A DNA stretch of 64,000 bases from Leptolyngbya sp. FACHB-261 (GTDB lineage: Bacteria; Cyanobacteriota; Cyanobacteriia; FACHB-261). Both the position numbers and the translations under genes were made by a program. The stretch spans positions 1 through 64,000 of the forward strand of contig NZ_JACJPL010000023.1 in the NCBI RefSeq assembly GCF_014696065.1. The letters are read 5' to 3'. A model generated the notes under the pieces. The model did not search any database. It was not told the DNA's origin and saw only the letters and a program-made list of their open reading frames with translations. Shown piece by piece: positions 53,963-63,323 of this stretch (positions are counted from its first letter, which is position 1; each line of letters begins with the position of its first letter).

Positions 53963-54883
53963 CTAGTTCTGGATCTTAAACAGAGGAGCAATGCCTGCTA
54001 AATCGAGAATCTGAGGAATCAAATTCTCTTTCTTGACCGCCATCAAATGAACGCCCTGGCAGAGATCGCGTGCAGCACGGACCTGCTCAGCCGCGATCTG
54101 CACACCCTCGGCTAAAGGATCAGGTGCCTGAGCTAAGCGTTCAATAATCGAGTCTGGAATATTGACACCTGGTACGCAGCGATTAACAAACTGAGCGTTT
54201 TTAGCCGACTTCAGTAAAAAGATGCCAGCCAACACGGGCTTACCGCTAGGGTTACCCACCTGGTCCATAAATTTCGACAGACGATCGAAGTCAGTAATCA
54301 TCTGGCTCTGAAAAAATTGGGCTCCAGCGGCTAACTTACGCTCAAACCGTCGCTGCAATCCCGACCAACTTCCCGATTGCGGATCTACCGCAGCACCCGC
54401 AAACAGTTCAGTTGGCCCATCACAGAGCGGCTGATCGCGGCAGTCAAGGCCAGCATTGAGCTTACTGATCAATTGCAGTAGTCGCACTGACTCCAGATCG
54501 AAGACACTTTTCGCTTCTGGGTGATTGCCGGCTTTGACCGGATCGCCCGTGAGTGCCAAAACATTCCAAACCCCCAGCGCCGAGGCCCCCATCAGATCGG
54601 CCATCAAAGCCAGACGATTACGGTCGCGGCAGGCTAGCTGGCACACTGGCTCGATACCCTCACGCAACAGTAGCGCTGATGAAACCAGAGCACTCATGCG
54701 CAACACAGCCCGACTACAGTCGGTAATGTTGACCGCATGGACTCGGTCTTTGAGCAGGCGAGCGTGACTGAGCATCAAAGACGGGTCACTGCCGCAGGGC
54801 GGCGCCACCTCTGCAGTAATCAAAAACTCACCCCGTGCTGCGGCTTGGGCTAGCGCTGAGCGACGGGGAATAGGAGCAGTCAT
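53963..54883 (-). CDS. methylenetetrahydrofolate reductase family protein
   Basis: The 306-residue protein belongs to the MetF/MTHFR family. The N-terminal ITAEVAPPCGSDPSLML block, VHAVNITDCSRAVLRMSAL, and VLALTGDPVKAGNHPEAKSV match the flavin and folate-binding regions. The family converts 5,10-methylene-THF to 5-methyl-THF for methionine synthesis. ATG 54883 is preferred over GTG 54898. It differs from classic E. coli MetF in several positions, so a family rather than gene name is given. Confidence 0.85.
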   Translation of the reverse strand: MTAPIPRRSALAQAAARGEFLITAEVAPPCGSDPSLMLSHARLLKDRVHAVNITDCSRAVLRMSALVSSALLLREGIEPVCQLACRDRNRLALMADLMGASALGVWNVLALTGDPVKAGNHPEAKSVFDLESVRLLQLISKLNAGLDCRDQPLCDGPTELFAGAAVDPQSGSWSGLQRRFERKLAAGAQFFQSQMITDFDRLSKFMDQVGNPSGKPVLAGIFLLKSAKNAQFVNRCVPGVNIPDSIIERLAQAPDPLAEGVQIAAEQVRAARDLCQGVHLMAVKKENLIPQILDLAGIAPLFKIQN

Positions 54884-54933
54884 GGGCACATCACTCACCG
54901 GGTCGGGCGCATCAAATTACGTGTTCTCAGTTC

Positions 54934-54967
54934 TTAGACCTTGGACCTTGGACCTTAGACCTTGGGC
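54934..54967. repeat. heptanucleotide tandem repeat (STRR-like)
   Basis: Four perfect seven-base units TTAGACC, TTGGACC, TTGGACC, TTAGACC and a partial fifth lie between the metF-like and trpS genes. Short tandemly repeated repetitive sequences of seven bases are a known feature of some cyanobacterial genomes. Confidence 0.8.
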
Positions 54968-55023
54968 ATTCTATTCTTCCATCTGGTTGATTTCTAGGGT
55001 CAGGGTAGGGTTCACAGACCAGG

Positions 55024-56031
55024 CTAGGGCATTAGGAGCCCCATCGCAGCCTTAGCTTGATGCAGGGTTGCATTGGCTGCCTCGGCAGCGCGTTCGCTGC
55101 CCTGTTGCAGCACAGTATCGAGATAACCGGGAGTGTCTACCACCTCAGCGTAGCGCTCTCGAATCGGCTTCAGTCCCTCAATCAGAGTTTCGGTCAGCAA
55201 AGGCTTGAACTGCCCCCAACCCATGTCTGCACATTCAGTAGCTACCGCTTGCTTGGTTTTGCCAGAGAAAATCTGGTAAAGCCCCAACAGGTTATTGCAC
55301 TCTGGCCGTTCCAAGTTGTCAAACTCTAGGCCTCGGATTGGGTCAGTTTTGCAGCGTTTGATCTTCTTGGTAATTTCCTCCGGCGAGTCGAGCAGATTGA
55401 TCCGGCTCAGCTCTGACGGGTCCGACTTAGACATTTTCTTAGTGCCATCGGTCAAACTCATCACCCGCTTGCCCTCAGCCCGAATCAAGGGTTCTGGCAG
55501 CTTAAACACGGGCTGCTCCTGGCTTCCGAAAAGGTGATTAAAGCGATTGGCAATGTCGCGGGTCAGCTCTAGATGTTGCTTCTGGTCTTCACCAACCGGT
55601 ACCACATCAGTCTGGTACAGCAAGATATCTGCCGCCATGAGCACGGGGTAATCGAGCAAGCCTGTACCAACATTCTCGCCCTGCCGTTCCGCCTTTTCCT
55701 TGTACTGAATCATGTCAGTCAGCCAGTTAATCGGCGTGATGCAGTTGAACAGCCAGGTCATTTCAGCGTGAGCACTGACCTGAGACTGCACAAAGATGGT
55801 AGAGCGTTCTGGGTCAATGCCACTGGCAATATAAAGCGCTGCCAACCTGCGGGTATTACTCCTCAATTCCTGCGGGTCGTGAGGCACGGTCATCGCGTGC
55901 AGATCGACCACACAGAAATAATTTTCGTAGGCTTCCTGTTGCTCCACCCAGTTGCGGAACGCGCCCAGATAATTGCCCAGATGCGGATTGCCAGTGGGCT
56001 GGGCACCGGAGAAAATGCGGGGCTTACTCAT
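55024..56031 (-). CDS. trpS: tryptophanyl-tRNA synthetase
   Basis: TrpS charges tRNA-Trp. The 335-residue class I enzyme has the HIGH-equivalent in PTGNPHLGNYLGA, the substrate blocks YFCVVDLHAMT and LLYQTDVVPVGEDQKQHLEL, and the KMSKS loop in GTKKMSKSDPSE. Length is normal. ATG 56031 is chosen over TTG 56034. Confidence 0.97.
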   Translation of the reverse strand: MSKPRIFSGAQPTGNPHLGNYLGAFRNWVEQQEAYENYFCVVDLHAMTVPHDPQELRSNTRRLAALYIASGIDPERSTIFVQSQVSAHAEMTWLFNCITPINWLTDMIQYKEKAERQGENVGTGLLDYPVLMAADILLYQTDVVPVGEDQKQHLELTRDIANRFNHLFGSQEQPVFKLPEPLIRAEGKRVMSLTDGTKKMSKSDPSELSRINLLDSPEEITKKIKRCKTDPIRGLEFDNLERPECNNLLGLYQIFSGKTKQAVATECADMGWGQFKPLLTETLIEGLKPIRERYAEVVDTPGYLDTVLQQGSERAAEAANATLHQAKAAMGLLMP

Positions 56032-56103
56032 CAACCTGCATGACTTAAAAGGGTGGACGGGTGAACGATCTCACCATTTTAACGGTCGGGCTAACCGAGC
56101 AGA

Positions 56104-56904
56104 TTACTGAACGGGCAAAGTCTGCGCTGAGATAAGCAAGCGGCATTGGGTCGGTGGGTTAGCAATTGCAGTGCCCGGTTGAAAGTCGACCCGACAAAAG
56201 GGCTGGGAGCCACTCCGCCCGAGGTCGCCCTGAAAACTAGCTGGGAGTTGGCCGATTAGCGCTTCCTGCACCTGCAAGTCCTGGCTATCGGGCGCGAGTT
56301 GGTAATAAACCGTCAGAGCGTTATCTGGAAACCAGGCTTGCACCAACGTCATCAGTTGCGATAGTACAAAACCCTCTTCTTGAGGGTCGGGCACCAAACG
56401 CAGCCCCACTAGGCGGTCATCAACAAAATACGCATAGCTCAGAAAGCCTCTGGCATACACCAGTTGCAGATCAGGCGGCGGGGTGTATAGTCCTTCGCCT
56501 CCCGGCTGCATATAGTGCCGCACCGCCTGACCCCCGTTTCCGCGTCGGGCGATCGCTAACCCCTCCCAGTTGGCATCACTGGTATAGCGACGGAACTGCT
56601 GCGAGTTCATGCCTATATACAGACTGCCGGACCAAGGACCAGAACGGGCACGAGTCTGCGGAGAGGACCAACCGGAGATTTGGCCGAGTTTACGGCTGTC
56701 TTTACGGTTCAATCCGCTGAGGCGGGGGGTTGCAGGCGCTAGTGCTTGAGCACCTTGCCAATGGACCGGCAGCAGCCGTCCCTCCCGCCCTCGCCTAAGT
56801 TTGGGCAGCGCTTGCAACGGTAGCCCAACCAAACTGAGCAACAGAGCAGCCCCCAGCACTCGTTGCAACCTCGGTCCAGGTAAGCGCTGTTTGCGGTTCA
56901 CCAT
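56104..56904 (-). CDS. exported hypothetical protein
   Basis: The 266-residue protein has an N-terminal basic stretch and signal-like hydrophobic segment (VLGAALLLSLVGLPLQAL, residues about 16-33), a basic linker and a C-terminal domain of mixed structure (SGSLYIGMNSQQFRRYTSDA, DLQLVYARGFLSYAYFVDDR, RLVPDPQEEGFVLSQLM). One or two cysteines near the end. Not recognised as a named family. It lies 73 bp downstream of the gene at 57119 on the same strand with no other link. Confidence 0.65.
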   Translation of the reverse strand: MVNRKQRLPGPRLQRVLGAALLLSLVGLPLQALPKLRRGREGRLLPVHWQGAQALAPATPRLSGLNRKDSRKLGQISGWSSPQTRARSGPWSGSLYIGMNSQQFRRYTSDANWEGLAIARRGNGGQAVRHYMQPGGEGLYTPPPDLQLVYARGFLSYAYFVDDRLVGLRLVPDPQEEGFVLSQLMTLVQAWFPDNALTVYYQLAPDSQDLQVQEALIGQLPASFQGDLGRSGSQPFCRVDFQPGTAIANPPTQCRLLISAQTLPVQ

Positions 56905-57118
56905 ACTGTTGTGAGGTTAAGACTCTATGTAATACATCAAGATGAGTTGTGAACCAGCTCTCAATCACAGCGCTTAAGAACAGGCATCAAAGGCTCAAAC
57001 AGTTGATCGGGTGTCGGATCTCTATTGTCACTCGCTTTGGCAAATGCCGTCATCCCAATTCTGTAGAGTCTTGAGTATTTATGCATACCTGGTATGCGGA
57101 GCTGGGCCAACAGCAGGG

Positions 57119-57655
57119 CTAAGCCAGTCGAGGTAGGCTCCAGACCCAATTGATAAATCGGCTCACCTTACCAGGTCCAGCCACACGCAAGACTGGGATG
57201 CTGTAATTCTGAACAGTCCTGTTGATATTAATGCTTGTCGCTTCTGGTGGTAACAAGCCATACGCCTGGCTCAAATCGTTGACGACGCTACAAGATAGGC
57301 GAAAGCGACCGATCAGGCTGCGGTTACTGGCTCGGTAAGTCCAGTCGACGCCAGGTCCCGGCAGTGGCGCTGGTCCTTGGGGCTCGCATAGGAAGCGCGT
57401 TGTTTCTACCATCTTGGAAACCTGAATCTCGTAGAGCCGCAATCGCGTTTCAGCATCAGCCGCAACTGTCACATCGGCGTCGAGGGCAACCAGTTCGGCA
57501 GTCGAGAAGCGATTGCGATCCAGTGAAGGCGTGTAGGTAATGCTGGCTACCCGTGAAGGCGTTACCTGAGCCAGAACGCTAGAGGTGCTGGCCCACCCCA
57601 GAGCGAGCAGCATACCCAGCTTGCAGCCATCCCAATACCACCCACGTCCTGTCAC
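57119..57655 (-). CDS. secreted hypothetical protein (178 residues)
   Basis: GTG 57655 follows GAGGAG at nine bases. The 178-residue product has a signal peptide ending SSVLAQ (about residue 30) and a mature domain with two cysteines (TTRFLCEPQG and FRLSCSVVND) that may pair, YTPSLDRNRFSTAELVALDA and TRLRLYEIQVSKMVETTRF. No domain is recognised. A 62-codon frame at 56961-57149 that overlaps its end is not supported. Confidence 0.65.
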   Translation of the reverse strand: MTGRGWYWDGCKLGMLLALGWASTSSVLAQVTPSRVASITYTPSLDRNRFSTAELVALDADVTVAADAETRLRLYEIQVSKMVETTRFLCEPQGPAPLPGPGVDWTYRASNRSLIGRFRLSCSVVNDLSQAYGLLPPEATSININRTVQNYSIPVLRVAGPGKVSRFINWVWSLPRLA

Positions 57656-57794
57656 GTTTGTTACTCCTCAGTCTTGCTCACTCAGTCTTGCTTACGGTTG
57701 CCCTAGCCAGGGAGTATCGAGGTTTGCAAGAATTCCGTCAAGCCGAACTTAGCTACGGAGTTTCGCGTCAAGATGGAGAGACTGCCCTGAACCA

Positions 57795-58109
57795 TTGGCC
57801 AAGATGCGAACTCTGACTGTTCTCTCCCGTTGGTTCCGCAACCCAGCCACTCGCCCCTGGGTTTTGTTAGGGGTGCTCATCTATCTTCTTAGCCCAATTG
57901 ACCTGCTGCCCGATGTGTTTCCAGGATTGGGGAAATTAGATGATCTAGCTGCCATAGGTTTTGTCGTAGTACAAGTTCTGGGCTTACTGCTGAGTCCTCC
58001 CAAGCCTGAACCGCTCGAAACCACGACCAACACAGCCGTCAACAGCAGCAGCAATACAGACGTCAATACTGTTAATACTATCGACGTCAAGGCAACTGAA
58101 ATTCAGTGA
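57795..58109 (+). CDS. YkvA/DUF1232 family membrane protein
   Basis: The 104-residue protein carries the DUF1232 core: WVLLGVLIYLLSPIDLLPDV followed by FPGLGKLDDLAAIGFVVVQVL, with two membrane segments. The tail is Thr/Asn/Val-rich (TTNTAVNSSSNTDVNTVNT). The family's role is unknown. TTG 57795 and ATG 57804 are both possible starts. It is convergent with the large TpsA-like gene. Confidence 0.9.
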   Translation: MAKMRTLTVLSRWFRNPATRPWVLLGVLIYLLSPIDLLPDVFPGLGKLDDLAAIGFVVVQVLGLLLSPPKPEPLETTTNTAVNSSSNTDVNTVNTIDVKATEIQ

Positions 58110-58198
58110 GCAAAACCCATCGAATTTGCTCCCTCCAACTTTCAAATCTCCCCTGCTGAACTTAGCTCTATCTCAGTTTCGTTTTGGAGAATTTCTCT

Positions 58199-61063
58199 CT
58201 AAGGCACACGACAGGCAGTAGAGGATATCCAAGGACTGTGTGAGTTCGGCGTAGGAGCCTGAGCCGTTAGGATCACTTCCCCGTTAGCCCCCTTGACCCA
58301 ACCTTGGGCTTCTACAATCGGGGCTGGCGGTGAACTAGTGGGTTGAGCCGAGACAGCAGCACTGGAGGGATTTCCCGTTTGGGGCGCAGGTGTCCCTAGG
58401 TCTGCCAGGACAGAGCTGCTCCTGAGCGCCTCTCTTGGTGTAGGAGGCAACCCACCACGTCCTGTAACAGTGAAGGCATTGGCAACTTGCCCGCTAGGAA
58501 CTGAACAGCCTTGTGCAATTAGTCCTGTAGCGTCCAGTACATCTGTTGGTAGATTGAGTAATCCTTGGTTGGGGTCAACAGCATCGGGTGCGTTAACAAT
58601 TACTTGGCCGTTCAAGGCAGAATTAGTTTGCGAAATAGCGGTGACATCGTTAGTTTGCAAGCGATCAGGATCCAGTTGGCTCGGCTCCTCAGTTGCCAAC
58701 ACAGTTCTGAGATCTTCTAAGGTTCGTGGCACTAATCCCAAAATGCCTTGTGCTGTGATTTGAACCCTTCCTCCCCCACCCTCAAAAGCATTAGCCGTGA
58801 TATCACTGTTGTCTAAAGGAGCGGCAAGAATAAAGGCACCTGGAGCATCAATTGTGATGTTCCCGCCATTGCCACCAGCACCCACCTTACCCGCAGAGGT
58901 AGATATCTCACTATTACGCCGCAAAGATAACAAGTCCTGAATTCTTAATTCAATATTCCCCCCATTACCAGAGGTAGTTATAGCCCTGATTGCTCCTCTA
59001 TCTAGCTGAACAGAGCGGGCTTCAATATCTAGAATACCTGCATCACTCTCTATTTCATTGCTTACTCTTTCAATACTCACATTCAATTGAGCGCCATCTG
59101 AAACTAGTAGCTCGCCGGTTTTAATCGTTAAGCTTCCAGCAGCTCCAGTACCTTGAGTGCGAGTAAACACACCGCTAGCAAGGCCATCCGGATTGAGTAG
59201 ATCTGAATCAAATTGGCCTTGCCGAGCAGTGAAGATTGGATCACTCCCAGAGAGGATAATATTATCAGTGGCATTAAGCGTAATATTTCCCGCCGATCCA
59301 CTACTATTAGTAGTAGTGAGGATTTGTCCACCGTTGAGTGCTTCAATTACACTTGCGTTAACAGTGATGTTGCCTCCATTCCCAGCACCAAGGGTACGAG
59401 CTGAAACCAAAGCTCCATCCTGGACAAGAAGTCGTCCTGTTCTAATCGTTAAGTCCCCACCAGCTCCACTACCGGATGTTCCCGAAAATAAGCCACTGGG
59501 AAATCTGTTACCAAGCTGCTCGTTGAAAGCTGAGGTACCGCTCAGTTCTACCGAGTCATAGGCATCTATAGTTAAGTTTGCTGCTCGACCTGAACCATTT
59601 GTGCGAGCTGATATCGATGCTCCATCTCGAACGATTAAACGACCAGTTGTAATGCTTATGCCTCCAGCATTTCTATTATCTTGGGTTTCAGACAATAAGC
59701 TGGTGCGATCATTTTCATATTTCGCAAGGTTATTTTCTGCTGAAGTACCAATTAATTCTAAAAGATTAGAGGCATACACAGATACTTGTCTTCCCCGAAC
59801 CTTCGAGCCATCCTGAATAGTTAAGCTTCCGGTCTCGATAATTAAGCTTCCGCCGCTGCTATTAGGGCTGTCCATGCTGTATTCAAGAGGATATGCACTA
59901 ATCTGGCTACTCCCCCTTACTCTTATTGAATCTGTTGCACGTATTGTAATATTCCCAGGGCTGCCTATAGTAGAAGGTCGCGTATTGGCTTCAATCACTG
60001 CCCTATCTGAAACGCTTAACCTTCCAGTTTCAATAGAGATAACTCCCCCATCTCCTTTACCAGAAAATCTATCTACAGATAATATAGGACCAAAGAGTTC
60101 AACAGAATTGCTAGCAGAAATTGTAATATTACCTGCATTTAGATTTTCTAAGCCTAAAGCAGAAATCTGAGTAGGAAAGGAATCCAAAGTAAAAGAGCGA
60201 GCTTGGATGTTAATGGCACCACTATCAACACTAATTCTCGCACTATTTCTAAGCCGTATATCTGCTCGTTCTACGTTGGCAGGAAGGGCATCCAAGTAAA
60301 TATCACTATCCCTCAAGCTGAACTTTATCGTTTCTAGTCCTGCTACTCCCCCCAATTCAACTCGGCCATTTGAAGCTGTTATCAATCCCCCCTCTAGTCT
60401 TACATTTCCTCCCACTAACGCTAGAGTTCTTGCTGGCTGAACTTGTAGACCTATGTCATTGGTTGAAGAACGATTGACAATATCCTTTGGAGAATCGCCA
60501 AATTGCAAACCGATTGGAACATCTATAACCAGCAGAGGTACAGGCTGAGGGTTTGTAGTGCTAAATTCCCAATGATTGAATCGCAAGCTGCTTGCTGTAC
60601 TAGCTAGGAATGAACCTCCAAGCTCCAATCTAGAATTTGGCCCAAAAATAATGCCATTTGGGTTAATTAAAAATAGATTAGCCGCCCCTATAGCACCAGG
60701 TGCCCCAACACCTAATACTCCGGCAATATTGGAGGAATTAGCACCTGTCACTCGACTAAGGATATTAGTGACTCCGGTAGGGTTCTCAAAATATACACTT
60801 CTTCCTTCAGGCACATTAAATTCCGAGAAGCTATGAAAGAGGTTAGTGCCCCGCTGAGTTCCACCTTGGATTTGCTGGGTGCGTCCGTTGATAGGTTGGA
60901 CCCTAGTGCCTAAATTACGAGGTGCGAGGGTATCAGGCCTGAGGTCTGTGGATTGAGCGAGGGCGCTCAATCCACAAGTAGACAGCCAGAACAGCGCTAC
61001 TGAACCTACTAGTTTCAACCTTCTCAGTTCCAAAGTCCACTTTTGTTTCACTGTACAACCCAC
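58199..61063 (-). CDS. TpsA-like filamentous haemagglutinin family exoprotein
   Basis: The 954-residue protein has a signal peptide (LKLVGSVALFWLSTCGLSAL AQ, in parts), then a two-partner-secretion N-domain: GTNLFHSFSEFNVPEGRSVYF, the NLFLINPNGIIFGPNSRLEL motif and STASSLRFN. The long remainder is beta-helical repeats (NITINASxSVELSG, GGDLTIRTGRLLVQDGALV). The C-terminal region has GRGGLPPTPREALRSS, common in cyanobacterial exoproteins of this kind, which often sit near CHAT-domain genes; none is here, nor a TpsB pore. Start is GTG 61063; a GTG four codons later is also possible. Confidence 0.9.
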   Translation of the reverse strand: MGCTVKQKWTLELRRLKLVGSVALFWLSTCGLSALAQSTDLRPDTLAPRNLGTRVQPINGRTQQIQGGTQRGTNLFHSFSEFNVPEGRSVYFENPTGVTNILSRVTGANSSNIAGVLGVGAPGAIGAANLFLINPNGIIFGPNSRLELGGSFLASTASSLRFNHWEFSTTNPQPVPLLVIDVPIGLQFGDSPKDIVNRSSTNDIGLQVQPARTLALVGGNVRLEGGLITASNGRVELGGVAGLETIKFSLRDSDIYLDALPANVERADIRLRNSARISVDSGAINIQARSFTLDSFPTQISALGLENLNAGNITISASNSVELFGPILSVDRFSGKGDGGVISIETGRLSVSDRAVIEANTRPSTIGSPGNITIRATDSIRVRGSSQISAYPLEYSMDSPNSSGGSLIIETGSLTIQDGSKVRGRQVSVYASNLLELIGTSAENNLAKYENDRTSLLSETQDNRNAGGISITTGRLIVRDGASISARTNGSGRAANLTIDAYDSVELSGTSAFNEQLGNRFPSGLFSGTSGSGAGGDLTIRTGRLLVQDGALVSARTLGAGNGGNITVNASVIEALNGGQILTTTNSSGSAGNITLNATDNIILSGSDPIFTARQGQFDSDLLNPDGLASGVFTRTQGTGAAGSLTIKTGELLVSDGAQLNVSIERVSNEIESDAGILDIEARSVQLDRGAIRAITTSGNGGNIELRIQDLLSLRRNSEISTSAGKVGAGGNGGNITIDAPGAFILAAPLDNSDITANAFEGGGGRVQITAQGILGLVPRTLEDLRTVLATEEPSQLDPDRLQTNDVTAISQTNSALNGQVIVNAPDAVDPNQGLLNLPTDVLDATGLIAQGCSVPSGQVANAFTVTGRGGLPPTPREALRSSSVLADLGTPAPQTGNPSSAAVSAQPTSSPPAPIVEAQGWVKGANGEVILTAQAPTPNSHSPWISSTACRVP

Positions 61064-61596
61064 TTACTAAAAAAGAAGACATTCAAAAAGTTCTGCTAGC
61101 ATAAGCAATTTGAGCCATTGAGCTCGTTGACTAAAGCAAATTTTTGTTTCGAATTCATAACAGGTAGCCCTACCCTGAGAGGCTTCGTCTTGAGCATAAA
61201 CCTGCAGCTTTTGTCTAGCTTTACAGAAATTTATGATTCTACAGTTTCTGCGAGTGAAAACCGGTTTCGAGGTAAAAATTAGCACGACTAGGAATAGCTA
61301 GATGCTGAATTTTAACTTCTGAAGAATTCATGTATGAGAGACGCCTACGCAAATGAGGGCAACATCCATCTAAATCATATATTTTTTAAGTAAATATTAA
61401 GTAAAGCAATTGTATAGACATTTAAAAGCTGACCATATCTAACTACCATTTCAGTCAGTTACAGACAGGAATTCAGACCAGTTCAGTGCATTCTCTAGGG
61501 CAGACGACTTGACGCTCTGCTGAGCAAGTCTGAGATCGATAATCTGAATTCTCTCGGTCCATCAACATCTGAGTATTGAGAACAACCAAGGAATCC
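61064..61596. other. divergent intergenic region, about 530 bp
   Basis: AT-rich region between the TpsA-like and PEP-CTERM genes. Stretches such as TAAGTAAATATTAAGTAAA (near 61390) are promoter-like but I cannot assign -35 and -10 boxes. A 72-codon reverse-strand frame (61067-61285) is cysteine-rich and unsupported. Both neighbours encode surface proteins, so shared regulation is possible. Confidence 0.45.
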
Positions 61597-62343
61597 ATGA
61601 ACTCAAGAAGACCGTTGCTCTACCTCAGCCTTATTGTGATCAGCAGTTTGGCTTTTCCCACTACAGCCCAGGCATTTTCTTTCATAAAGCCACGTGCAGA
61701 CAATTATGAAAGCCTTGCTCCTACTGATCCTGAGTACAAGCTATATCGTGGAGACTGTAATCCTCTTTTAGGAAGAGCGCTCTCTAGTTGTGAGACTGCT
61801 GATGGCTTCAAGATCACAGCCGGATTTGCAGGAGAACCACCACGCAATCCGATATTAAGAGCAGCAGTTGGAAGGGGAATAGGTGTAGGTGCAGGTACAG
61901 GGTCAGCTTTTAATGTCAGTGGTCGAGAGTTTATAAAATTAGAAATTCCTAATAATAACCTTCTCTACCTAGGACTAGACCTCTCACCCAGCGGTTCGCG
62001 TGAGGCTTTCAGGATTAAGACTCAATACGAGACAGCAACCTTGATACTGAATACTGACAGGAGTTTGAGATGGAAAGAAGAACGGTACTTAAGAAGAGGT
62101 AGCTTTACACCTATAAATGAAAACTTATTTCGAATTGGCCTACCTTTTTTGAACAACCCTCGTTCCTTAGAGTTGAGCTCAGGGGAAAGAAGCACCTTTA
62201 GCCTAGTTGAGGCGGAGGTTCAGTCACCCGAGCCTTCAACAGCTTTGAGTATGCTAGCACTCAGCGCTTTCGGGGCAGGAACCCTAGTTAAACGCAAGTT
62301 GAAGCGCAAGCAGCAGAAGTCGCAGGCCATTGACCTCAGCTGA
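61597..62343 (+). CDS. PEP-CTERM sorting domain protein
   Basis: From ATG 61597 (AAGGA at about six bases) the 248-residue protein has a signal peptide (SLIVISSLAFPTTAQA), a beta-rich extracellular domain and a C-terminal PEP-CTERM signal: SPEPSTALSMLALSAFGAGT followed by a basic KRKLKRKQQ cluster. Such proteins are processed by exosortase and sent to the surface or matrix. A TTG at 61576 would add seven residues and is less likely. No exosortase gene is in the window. Confidence 0.85.
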   Translation: MNSRRPLLYLSLIVISSLAFPTTAQAFSFIKPRADNYESLAPTDPEYKLYRGDCNPLLGRALSSCETADGFKITAGFAGEPPRNPILRAAVGRGIGVGAGTGSAFNVSGREFIKLEIPNNNLLYLGLDLSPSGSREAFRIKTQYETATLILNTDRSLRWKEERYLRRGSFTPINENLFRIGLPFLNNPRSLELSSGERSTFSLVEAEVQSPEPSTALSMLALSAFGAGTLVKRKLKRKQQKSQAIDLS

Positions 62344-62403
62344 TATCCTCTGACAAGGATTGGGACTGACCTCAGCCGCTTGCTTATTGCTTATACTTTG
62401 AGG

Positions 62404-62443
62404 CTCTAGCCAGTTTCAGGTCGAACCGACTTACTGGCTAGAG
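62404..62443. terminator. bidirectional terminator between convergent genes
   Basis: CTCTAGCCAGT and ACTGGCTAGAG are exact reverse complements (11 bp) around an 18-base loop that contains a nested GTCG / CGAC. It lies between stops at 62343 and 62454 and is followed on the plus strand by CAGTTTTAG. Confidence 0.7.
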
Positions 62444-62453
62444 TCCTTCAGTT

Positions 62454-63206
62454 TTAGAGAAAAGCATTAGAAGTAGAGTGAGACTGCTGTTCAACGAACT
62501 GCTGCTGCATTTGCTTTTGGAGCCAGTTTTCGAAGAGTTCATTCAAGAGACGGCAGCGCATTGCTTCATCGAACTGGGCAGAGAGCCATTTCTCTAGCCT
62601 GACAACCACGAACCATTCCCCTAAATGAATCGGCATCCAAAGATGACCGGGCTGGCTCAACGAGAGTATGCGGGCTAGGGTTGGATGGAGCTTACCCAGC
62701 TCTACGGGGCCAACTAAGCCATCAGTTTGCGCTTCTGGTCCCTGGGCATACTCGCGGGTTAACTCAGAAAAGGTTTGCTCTCCTTCGCCAATTCGAAAGT
62801 AAAGTTCCTGAGCAATTCCCATATCGTGAGTTCGAATTAGGGAATATATGACCTTATCTAACTGCTCTTTGCGGTTCAGGAAATAGCTTTGCAGCTTGTG
62901 CCCCCAAGTTGCCTGCTTAAATTTCTCAATTCGCAAGTCTCGGGTGGCTAGAGCTTGCAACTGTTCTAAGGTCAAGTCGTGACATTGTAGCCAAGCTTGC
63001 CGTGCTGCTTCTGAGGTGAGCTGGCGTCTCTCATAAAACTGTTCACAAGCACTTGTAGTTTCTTCCTCAGTGCAAGCTATATCAGCGATCGCTTGATCAA
63101 TCAGGCTCTCACGGACCAACTGAGGCAACATCTGATAACTGGTTAGTAAGGGAATAATCTCTTCGGCAGTAATCACTCGCTTACCGATTTGTAAGGCTGT
63201 GGTCAT
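62454..63206 (-). CDS. peptidylprolyl isomerase, PpiC/SurA-like
   Basis: The 250-residue protein has the architecture of a parvulin-type foldase: an N-terminal helical region (EEIIPLLTSYQMLPQLVRES and so on) resembling SurA/PrsA, then a parvulin-like domain (about 125-205) with YFRIGEGEQTFSELTREYAQ, GLVGPVELGKLHPTLARIL and GEWFVVVRLEKWL. There is no signal peptide, which is usual for cyanobacterial members. In other cyanobacteria I recall such genes near HlyD/HlyB-type export systems. The next gene upstream encodes a PPC-repeat exoprotein. Confidence 0.85.
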   Translation of the reverse strand: MTTALQIGKRVITAEEIIPLLTSYQMLPQLVRESLIDQAIADIACTEEETTSACEQFYERRQLTSEAARQAWLQCHDLTLEQLQALATRDLRIEKFKQATWGHKLQSYFLNRKEQLDKVIYSLIRTHDMGIAQELYFRIGEGEQTFSELTREYAQGPEAQTDGLVGPVELGKLHPTLARILSLSQPGHLWMPIHLGEWFVVVRLEKWLSAQFDEAMRCRLLNELFENWLQKQMQQQFVEQQSHSTSNAFL

Positions 63207-63323
63207 TTCTAAGGGGCTCCTTTGTGCGCATTTTCCTGAACAGCTGATGTTTGAGCAATCCCCTCAGAAGCAGTGGCACCTGAGGGGACTGCATAGTCTA
63301 GCAGCAACTTAACTGGGGCATCT

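Noticed and set aside
56961-57149. 62-codon reverse-strand frame overlapping the end of the 57119 gene
   Set aside because: No ribosome-binding site, overlap with a better supported secreted protein and unlikely sequence.
61067-61285. 72-codon reverse-strand frame upstream of the TpsA-like gene
   Set aside because: Lies where the promoter is expected and is rich in Cys, Phe and Lys without pattern.
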